Positions 58,777 to 64,000 of a DNA stretch of 64,000 nucleotides are shown here, piece by piece. The position numbers and the translations under genes are program-made. The stretch is from an uncultured Bacteroidales bacterium. Its GTDB lineage: Bacteria > Bacteroidota > Bacteroidia > Bacteroidales > UBA932. Numbering within the stretch: the stretch's first letter is position 1; every line of letters begins with the position of its first letter. Below the pieces are notes generated by a model. The model searched no databases. It saw only the letters and a program-made list of their open reading frames with translations, and had not been told where the DNA came from. The stretch spans positions 1 to 64,000 of the forward strand of contig ONIQ01000013.1 of assembly GCA_900317925.1 (NCBI GenBank), given 5' to 3'.

Positions 58777-59220
58777 TTAGAGGTTCTCAGGGAAAGTTCC
58801 CGTTACTTTGATACCCATACTGCGGGCGGTACCTGCCACCATGCGCATTGCGGAGGCAATGGTGAAGCAGTTGAGGTCCGGCATCTTCCCTTCGGCGATT
58901 TCCTTTACCTGGTCCCAGGTAATGGAAGCCACTTTCTTACGGTTCGGTTCACCCGAAGCTTTCTGGATTTTGGCGGCCTCTTTCAGCGAGACGGCCACGG
59001 GGGGCTGCTTGACCTCGAAGGAGAAGGACTTGTCAGAATAGACCGTAATGACAACCGGGAGAATCTTTCCCGCCTTGTCCTGCGTGCGAGCATTGAACTG
59101 CTTGCAGAAGTCCATAATGTTCAAGCCTTTGGAACCGAGGGCCGGTCCTACCGGAGGTGCAGGATTAGCAGCTCCTGCTTTAATCTGGAGCTTGATGAAT
59201 CCGGTAACTTCTTTTGCCAT
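58777..59220 (-). CDS. rplK: 50S ribosomal protein L11
   Basis: 147 residues. [21 protein letters not shown] is the conserved start, and the C-terminal rRNA-binding domain ends [10 protein letters not shown]. It is part of the GTPase-associated centre and is needed for stringent-response sensing by RelA. It is 9 nt after nusG. Confidence 0.96.
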   Translation of the reverse strand: MAKEVTGFIKLQIKAGAANPAPPVGPALGSKGLNIMDFCKQFNARTQDKAGKILPVVITVYSDKSFSFEVKQPPVAVSLKEAAKIQKASGEPNRKKVASITWDQVKEIAEGKMPDLNCFTIASAMRMVAGTARSMGIKVTGTFPENL

Positions 59221-59229
59221 GATTGTTTT

Positions 59230-59793
59230 TTACTCTTTAGTTACTTGTGCAAAGCTGAGTTCCAGCAGGGTCTTCCTGCCGAAAATCACCACTATCACTT
59301 TGATCTTGCTTCGATCTTCTTCAATTCCTTCCACGGTGCCTGTAAATCCGCTGAACGGTCCGTCCGTGATGCGCACCGCTTCGCCGAGTTCATAATTGAC
59401 CTCGGTCTCGGCAACATTGTCGATATTCTCGTCCTGGATGCCAAGGATACGGAGCGCTTCCTCTTCCCGAAGGGGAACGGGGACACGTTCGACCTGGGCG
59501 CCGCTTCCGCGGTTTTCCGTAAGGAAGCCGGACATTCCGGGGACAAGGTTGCGGATGATGTACTCAAGTTCCGGGGTAAGTTCGGCTTGAATCAAAACAT
59601 AGCCGGGGAAGAGCAGTTTGTCCACTGCCTTCCTCTTGCCATTTTTGGTTACAATCTCTTTCTTTACCGGGACCAGAACCTGTTCCACCTGATCCTGAAG
59701 GCCACTTCTTTCAATCTCTTTCTCAAGATATTCCTTGGCTTTCTTCTCCTTGCTTCCGGCGGTCCGAAGAACATACCATTTCTTTTCGCCCAT
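59230..59793 (-). CDS. nusG: transcription termination/antitermination protein NusG
   Basis: 187 residues from the ATG at 59793 (MGEKKWYVLRTAGSKEKKAKEYL); a start three codons earlier is possible. The NGN domain includes PGYVLIQAELTPELEYIIRNLVPG and is followed by a KOW motif (GEAVRITDGPFSGFTGTVEGI). It binds RNA polymerase and affects pausing and transcription-translation coupling. It is 13 nt after secE. Confidence 0.94.
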   Translation of the reverse strand: MGEKKWYVLRTAGSKEKKAKEYLEKEIERSGLQDQVEQVLVPVKKEIVTKNGKRKAVDKLLFPGYVLIQAELTPELEYIIRNLVPGMSGFLTENRGSGAQVERVPVPLREEEALRILGIQDENIDNVAETEVNYELGEAVRITDGPFSGFTGTVEGIEEDRSKIKVIVVIFGRKTLLELSFAQVTKE

Positions 59794-59806
59794 AGTAATC
59801 AACGAA

Positions 59807-59995
59807 TTACAATGTGTAAATGAATTTCATCAGATTTTCGAAAGCGTAGTCTACGACAAAGAGTCCGGCAGCCAGGATCACGGTGGCAATCAGGACCAGA
59901 AATGCAGAACTCTGCAGCTTGTCCCAAGTGGGCCAGGTAACCTTCTGCGCCAACTCGACGTAAGACTCCTTAAGATAGTTAATGAACTTTCTCAT
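59807..59995 (-). CDS. secE: preprotein translocase subunit SecE
   Basis: 62 residues from the ATG at 59995, a single-spanning small form. The amphipathic helix (FINYLKESYVELAQKVTWPTW) is followed by one membrane segment (AFLVLIATVILAAGLFVVD). It stabilises SecY in the inner membrane. Upstream in-frame codons extend into the tRNA-Trp spacer and are not part of the protein. Confidence 0.92.
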   Translation of the reverse strand: MRKFINYLKESYVELAQKVTWPTWDKLQSSAFLVLIATVILAAGLFVVDYAFENLMKFIYTL

Positions 59996-60084
59996 CTTTG
60001 TTTTTAATGGACCCCGTAAATTGGAAGCGGATACGGCGTCTGTTAAACAATTACCAAATCGTAACCTTTGATATTTATTATTGG

Positions 60085-60155
60085 CAGGGGAAGCAGGATT
60101 CGAACCCACATCGACGGTTTTGGAGACCGCTGAACTACCCTTGTTCTATTCCCCT
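60085..60155 (-). tRNA. tRNA-Trp (anticodon CCA)
   Basis: 71 nt on the minus strand. Acceptor TTCCCCT-complementary ends pair, the anticodon loop CTCCAAA gives CCA, and the T-arm contains GGGTTCGAATCC. Discriminator G. It lies between tuf and secE, the usual position in Bacteroidota. Confidence 0.93.
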
Positions 60156-60162
60156 GTGGAAA

Positions 60163-60190
60163 GGATGTCCCTCCGCGGAGAGGGACATCC
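60163..60190 (-). other. hairpin in the tuf-tRNA-Trp spacer
   Basis: GGATGTCCCTC (60163-60173) and GAGGGACATCC (60180-60190) form a perfect 11-bp stem with a 6-nt loop, 15 nt after the tuf stop. No U-tract follows in the direction of transcription, so it is more likely an mRNA 3'-end protector or processing signal than a full terminator. Confidence 0.5.
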
Positions 60191-60205
60191 CGTTATGTTG
60201 TAGAA

Positions 60206-61399
60206 TTAATCTACGATTGCGATAACCTGTCCGGCGCCCACGGTACGGCCACCCTCGCGGATAGCGAACTGCAGACCCTCGTTCATAGCGACGGGGGTGA
60301 TGAGCTTGACAGTGATTTCGACGTTGTCGCCCGGCATAACCATCTCGACACCTTCCGGGAGCATGATCTCACCGGTCACATCCAGCGTACGGATGAAGAA
60401 CTGGGGACGATAGTGGTTGTGGAACGGGGTGTGACGGCCGCCTTCTTCTTTCTTCAGAACATAGATCTGAGCCTTGAAGTCGACGTGAGGAGTGATGGAA
60501 CCCGGCTTGGCCAGAACTTCACCTCTCTTAACGGCCTTCTTGTCGATACCACGGAGGAGGAGACCTACGTTGTCACCAGCCTCACCCTGGTCGAGCAGTT
60601 TACGGAACATTTCAACACCGGTAACGACGGTAGCAGTGGGTTTCTCACCGAAACCAACGAGCTCGACGGGGTCGTTCACGTGGATGGTACCAGCCTCGAT
60701 ACGGCCAGTAACAACAGTACCACGACCGGTAATGGAGAAGATGTCCTCGATAGGCATCAGGAACGGCTTGTCAACGAGACGTTCCGGAAGCGGAATGTAC
60801 TCATCAACGGCGTTCATGAGCTCCATCACCTTGTCTTCCCACACTTTCTCGCCGTTGAGGGCACCCAGAGCGGAACCGCGGATGATCGGGCAGTCTTCGT
60901 CGAAGCTGTAGAAAGCGAGCAGGTCGCGGATCTCCATCTCAACGAGGTCGAGCATCTCAGCGTCATCAACAAGGTCAACCTTGTTCATGAAGACGAGGAT
61001 CTTAGGAACGTTCACCTGACGGGCGAGGAGGATGTGCTCACGGGTCTGCGGCATAGGACCGTCAGTCGCAGCAACAACAAGGATAGCACCATCCATCTGG
61101 GCAGCACCGGTAACCATGTTCTTCACGTAGTCAGCGTGACCAGGGCAGTCCACGTGCGCATAGTGGCGCTTCTCGGTCTCGTACTCAACGTGAGCGGTGT
61201 TGATGGTGATACCACGCTCTTTCTCCTCGGGAGCGTTATCGATCTGGTCGAACGACTTGACTTTGTCAGCGTTACCAGAAACTCTTTCGGCCAGCACCTT
61301 GGTGATGGCGGCGGTCAGAGTGGTTTTACCGTGGTCAACGTGGCCGATGGTACCGATGTTGACATGCGGTTTGGTTCTTTGGAATGTTTCTTTTGCCAT
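60206..61399 (-). CDS. tuf: elongation factor Tu
   Basis: 397 residues. G1 GHVDHGKTT near residue 19, G2 [14 protein letters not shown]3 [12 protein letters not shown] near 81, G4 NKVD near 136, and domains 2 and 3 intact to [11 protein letters not shown]. It delivers aminoacyl-tRNA to the ribosome. A single copy is seen here, inside a tRNA-rich operon. Confidence 0.97.
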   Translation of the reverse strand: MAKETFQRTKPHVNIGTIGHVDHGKTTLTAAITKVLAERVSGNADKVKSFDQIDNAPEEKERGITINTAHVEYETEKRHYAHVDCPGHADYVKNMVTGAAQMDGAILVVAATDGPMPQTREHILLARQVNVPKILVFMNKVDLVDDAEMLDLVEMEIRDLLAFYSFDEDCPIIRGSALGALNGEKVWEDKVMELMNAVDEYIPLPERLVDKPFLMPIEDIFSITGRGTVVTGRIEAGTIHVNDPVELVGFGEKPTATVVTGVEMFRKLLDQGEAGDNVGLLLRGIDKKAVKRGEVLAKPGSITPHVDFKAQIYVLKKEEGGRHTPFHNHYRPQFFIRTLDVTGEIMLPEGVEMVMPGDNVEITVKLITPVAMNEGLQFAIREGGRTVGAGQVIAIVD

Positions 61400-61432
61400 A
61401 ATATTATGTTTTAATGTGTTTCACACAAAAAG

Positions 61433-61504
<72 letters not shown>

Positions 61505-61515
61505 TTATTTTGTTG

Positions 61516-61588
61516 AGCGGAAAACGAGGTTCGAACTCGCGACCCTCAGCTTGGAAGGCTGATGCTCTACCAACTGAGCTACTTCCGC
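61516..61588 (-). tRNA. tRNA-Gly (anticodon TCC)
   Basis: 73 nt on the minus strand. Acceptor GCGGAAG with TTTCCGC, anticodon stem TCAGC/GCTGA with loop CTTCCAA (TCC), and a GAGTTCGAACCTC T-arm. It reads GGA and GGG codons. Confidence 0.94.
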
Positions 61589-61599
61589 ATCGCGTTATG

Positions 61600-61681
61600 T
61601 GGGGAGAGCAGGATTCGAACCTACGAAGGCATCGCCAGCAGATTTACAGTCTGCCCCAGTTGGCCACTTTGGTATCTCCCC
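61600..61681 (-). tRNA. tRNA-Tyr (anticodon GTA)
   Basis: 82 nt on the minus strand with the long variable arm of class II tRNAs. Acceptor GGGGAGA/TCTCCCC, anticodon stem GCAGA/TCTGC with loop CTGTAAA (GTA), discriminator A. Confidence 0.95.
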
Positions 61682-61702
61682 AACTGTTATGTTTCCTTTT
61701 TG

Positions 61703-61776
61703 AGCCGATAGAGGGATTCGAACCCACGACCCCGAGATTACAAATCACGTGCTCTGGCCAACTGAGCTATATCGGC
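61703..61776 (-). tRNA. tRNA-Thr (anticodon TGT)
   Basis: 74 nt on the minus strand. Acceptor GCCGATA/TATCGGC, anticodon loop TTTGTAA (TGT), discriminator T. The anticodon stem CGTGA/TCTCG has a U-U mismatch at the third pair, and the T-stem GTGGG/CCCTC has one at the second pair. It is the first gene after the operon promoter. Confidence 0.9.
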
Positions 61777-61810
61777 GTTCGCTCAAATCCTCCTTCGTCA
61801 AAAGGGACTG

Positions 61811-61841
61811 CAAAGATAGATAATAATTCGGGAAACACAAA
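61811..61841 (-). promoter_or_regulatory. promoter of the tRNA-tuf-rpoBC operon
   Basis: On the minus strand TTTG (61838-61841), a 19-nt spacer and TATCTTTG (61811-61818) fit the phylum consensus. It lies 34 nt before the first tRNA and directly behind the dxs stop codon. Confidence 0.7.
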
Positions 61842-61847
61842 AAATTT

Positions 61848-63725
61848 TCAATCTTTTTTAACCAGTCTCCGAAGGATATCCAGAATGCCTGCGGTATCCA
61901 GACCACATTCGGCGCGTTGTGCTGCCTGCGTGTCCTGGGCGATGAACCGGTCCGGGATACCGATTCCGTGAACCGGCACCGGACAATCCAGTCCGGCCAT
62001 GTATTCTGCCACGGCTCCGTACAGGCCTCCTTTCAGCGATCCGTCTTCGATGGTTACCACGGCCCGGCAAGAGGCGGCAGCGCGCAGAGCCTCCTCGTCC
62101 AGCGGCTTTAGATAACGTATATTATATATTATAGGAGAGACGCCGGTTTCTTGTTTCAGGATTTCGGCGGCTTCGACGGCCCGGCAGGCAAAGGGGCCGG
62201 CGGCCAGGACGGCAATCTGTCCGCCATCCGTCAGGCGCTCCGCCTTCCCGGTCGGGATGGGGCTGAAGGGCTGGTCCCGCCAGGGAGTTCCTTCTCCGTT
62301 CCCGCGCGGGTATCGGATGATCCAGGGGCCCCCTTCTGTGACAAGGGCCTGGTGCATCATGTCGCGCAGTTCCTTTTCATTTTTCGGGATGGCGATGGTG
62401 ATGCCCGGAATGCTCCGGTAGGCGGCCAGGTCGAAGCATCCGTGATGGGTGGCGCCATCTTCGCCCACCAAACCGCTGCGGTCGAAGCAGAACACCACGG
62501 GAAGGTGCTGCAGGGCCACATCGTGGATGATCTGGTCGTAGGCGCGCTGCGAGAAAGAGGAGTAGATGTTGCAGAAGGGACGCATTCCGCCGGCGGCCAG
62601 TCCGGCCGAGAACGTGACGGCATGTTCCTCTTCGATTCCTACGTCGTAGAAGCGGTCGGGCATCTCGCGGGCCAGCAATGTCATCCCGCAACCCGATGCC
62701 ATGGCCGGGGTGATGCCCACCACGCGGCTGTCGGCGCGGGCCAGGTCCAGGAGCGTCTGTCCGAAGACATCCTGGAAGCGGTCTCCTTTTCCGCTGGAAA
62801 GGCGTTCGCCGGTTTCCGGATCGAATTTTCCGGGGGCATGCCAGGTGGTCGGATCCTCTTCCGCGGCCTTGAAGCCTTTGCCTTTCTTGGTGTGGACATG
62901 CAGGACACGCGGTCCACGCAGGTTTTTCAGGCGCTGCAGGGCGAAGACCACCTGCTCGATATCATTGCCGTCGATGGGACCGAAATACCGGAATCCCAGG
63001 GCTTCGAAGAGGGCGCCGCCCGATTTGCGGACCAGGTTGGACTTTGTGTCCTTGGTCATTTTCTGGATGGTATCGCGGAGCTTGGTCTGGCCCAGGCGGT
63101 TCCAGACCGAGGCTTTCAGCCGGTTGTAGGTGGAACCGGTGGTGAGCTTGAGCAGGTAATTGTGCAAGGCTCCCAGGTTCCGGTCGATGGACTGGTCGTT
63201 GTCATTCAGGAGAATGAGGACGTCGGCTTTGGAACCACCGGCGTTGTTCAGGCCTTCAAAAGAGAGCCCGCCGGTCATGGCGCCGTCGCCGACCAGGGCT
63301 ACCACCTTTTCCTGGCGTCCCTGCAGGCGGGCGGCCTCGGCCAGGCCCAGGGCGGCCGAAATGGCTGTAGAAGAGTGGCCGGCGCCAAAGGCGTCGTACG
63401 GACTCTCATCCATTTTGGGGAAGCCGCTGATGCCTTCGCGGGTGCGGTTGGACTTGAACGCTTCGCGCCGGCCGGTCAGGATCTTGTGTGCATAAGCCTG
63501 ATGCCCCACGTCAAAGACCAGCTTGTCCTTCGGCGTGTCATATACATAGTGCATGGCTACGATGAGCTCCACTGCGCCCAGGCTCGAACCCAGATGGCCC
63601 GGATTCACGGCGCAGCACGCGACCATATAGTCCCGTACCTCGGCGCACAGCTGCCGCAAGCCTTCCATGTCCAGCCCCTTGATATCTTGCGGGCTGTTGA
63701 TTGTATCCAGAATCGTATGCTGCAT
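61848..63725 (-). CDS. dxs: 1-deoxy-D-xylulose-5-phosphate synthase
   Basis: 625 residues. The N-terminal half has NPGHLGSSLGAVEL, the thiamine motif G-D-G-A-M-T-G-G-x-x-x-x-x-L-N-N near residue 146, and HVHTKKGKG. The second domain has GMRPFCNIYSSFSQRAYDQ and DRSGLVGEDGATHHGCFD. It condenses pyruvate and glyceraldehyde 3-phosphate, the first step of the MEP isoprenoid pathway, feeding the prenyl synthase at 11099-12079. Its start is 22 nt from a -7 box shared in space with the divergent MFS promoter. Confidence 0.96.
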   Translation of the reverse strand: MQHTILDTINSPQDIKGLDMEGLRQLCAEVRDYMVACCAVNPGHLGSSLGAVELIVAMHYVYDTPKDKLVFDVGHQAYAHKILTGRREAFKSNRTREGISGFPKMDESPYDAFGAGHSSTAISAALGLAEAARLQGRQEKVVALVGDGAMTGGLSFEGLNNAGGSKADVLILLNDNDQSIDRNLGALHNYLLKLTTGSTYNRLKASVWNRLGQTKLRDTIQKMTKDTKSNLVRKSGGALFEALGFRYFGPIDGNDIEQVVFALQRLKNLRGPRVLHVHTKKGKGFKAAEEDPTTWHAPGKFDPETGERLSSGKGDRFQDVFGQTLLDLARADSRVVGITPAMASGCGMTLLAREMPDRFYDVGIEEEHAVTFSAGLAAGGMRPFCNIYSSFSQRAYDQIIHDVALQHLPVVFCFDRSGLVGEDGATHHGCFDLAAYRSIPGITIAIPKNEKELRDMMHQALVTEGGPWIIRYPRGNGEGTPWRDQPFSPIPTGKAERLTDGGQIAVLAAGPFACRAVEAAEILKQETGVSPIIYNIRYLKPLDEEALRAAASCRAVVTIEDGSLKGGLYGAVAEYMAGLDCPVPVHGIGIPDRFIAQDTQAAQRAECGLDTAGILDILRRLVKKD

Positions 63726-63747
63726 GCGTTTGCTTCTATAAATCAGA

Positions 63748-63793
63748 CAAAGATAAGCATTTTTGTGATTATTGGGAAAAATGGTTACCTTTA
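63748..63793. promoter_or_regulatory. overlapping divergent promoters of dxs and the MFS gene
   Basis: Leftward: TTTC (63776-63779)-N20-TATCTTTG (63748-63755). Rightward: TTTG (63762-63765)-N20-TACCTTTA (63786-63793). The two overlap by 18 nt, so simultaneous polymerase binding would be difficult. Each has one mismatch from consensus. Confidence 0.6.
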
Positions 63794-63813
63794 CATGGAT
63801 AAAAGATAATGTT

Positions 63814-64000
63814 ATGACTGAAAAAGCCCGTACCTTCCTGAATGATTACCCGGCTGCCCGCTGGGCGGCGCTGGTCCTGGTGGCGTCGATGATGTTTTTC
63901 GCCTATATGTTCGTGGATGTGATGTCCCCGTTGAAATCTCTCGTAGAGAGCGCCCGCGGCTGGGACAGCGGTGTGTTCGGCACCTATGCCGCATCGGAAT
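63814..64000 (+). CDS. MFS transporter, 5' part only
   Basis: The first 62 residues before the window ends. A short cytoplasmic start (MTEKARTFLNDYPAARW) leads into a membrane segment (AALVLVASMMFFAYMFVDVM), then SPLKSLVESARGWDSGVFG. This matches the start of Bacteroidota major-facilitator transporters, where the aspartate and SPLKS loop after helix 1 are common. Substrate unknown. Confidence 0.7.
   Translation, partial: MTEKARTFLNDYPAARWAALVLVASMMFFAYMFVDVMSPLKSLVESARGWDSGVFGTYAASE

Noticed and set aside
60163..60190. Strong terminator after tuf
   Set aside because: The stem is good, but there is no U-tract in the transcription direction and the operon must continue into secE-rpoC.

Overview
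The window is a high-GC chromosomal segment of a member of the Bacteroidota, most likely an uncultured Bacteroidales. The evidence is the set of Bacteroidales-restricted families (two DUF4421 proteins, a DUF4886 lipoprotein, a DUF6913-like protein), the fused E1 alpha-beta 2-oxoacid dehydrogenase, the tuf/tRNA/rpoBC gene order, and repeated promoters of the Bacteroidota form TTTG-N19/20-TAnnTTTG. Genus cannot be fixed from the sequence alone. Most of the window is housekeeping: about 46 protein genes and six tRNAs, with no rRNA, CRISPR array, prophage or recognisable IS element.

Layout. 1-265: edge of a leftward gene, an inverted repeat and two tandem hairpins. 266-4327: envelope locus of a DUF4421 protein, a DUF4886 lipoprotein and a second DUF4421 protein. 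4335-4421: tRNA-Ser. 4534-6848: acyltransferase and a CobW/G3E GTPase. 6845-8142: recO and rdgB. 8233-9787: a small lipoprotein and a PagL-like lipid A deacylase. 9800-18577: leftward operon uvrA, TGS-uridine kinase, malQ, polyprenyl synthase, U32 peptidase. 18631-19305: MBL-fold hydrolase. 19302-24104: leftward operon cysS, xth, a flippase-like membrane protein, an adenosine kinase-like gene and a DUF6913-like gene. 24361-35520: rightward purine operon purE-L-F-M-H-D plus folD and a YqiA-like esterase. purH consumes 10-formyl-tetrahydrofolate, which FolD can supply. purK, purN/T, purC and purB are not here. 35603-37560: lipoate ligase and a lytic transglycosylase, divergently transcribed.

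37576-48922 is a leftward run of eight tightly spaced genes: E2, E3 and fused E1 of a 2-oxoacid dehydrogenase, a PHP-domain protein, an AT-rich small secreted protein, an aldolase/short-chain dehydrogenase fusion, a sorbitol/sorbose-type zinc dehydrogenase, and a tandem class II aldolase whose second domain has lost its zinc ligands. This looks like one catabolic unit for a sugar or sugar alcohol ending in an acyl-CoA. Its substrate is not evident, and it is the best candidate here for an undescribed pathway. 48982-61776 is the transcription/translation operon: four tRNAs, tuf, tRNA-Trp, secE, nusG, rplK, rplA, rplJ, rplL, rpoB, rpoC. 61848-63725 is dxs, and the window ends inside an MFS transporter.

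Three things stand out. (1) Palindromic segments lie in frame inside conserved genes, most clearly a perfect 23-bp inverted repeat in cysS, another in purL, and a weaker one in the E2 linker; these resemble the in-frame palindromic elements known from Rickettsia. (2) Two essential-type genes are damaged: rpoB lacks about 76 nt near its end and is frameshifted, and the E2 gene lacks the start of its lipoyl domain and abuts the rpoC terminator. Either real deletions or assembly errors would explain these. (3) Three genes have a -7 box ending exactly 6 nt before the ATG, suggesting leaderless mRNAs.
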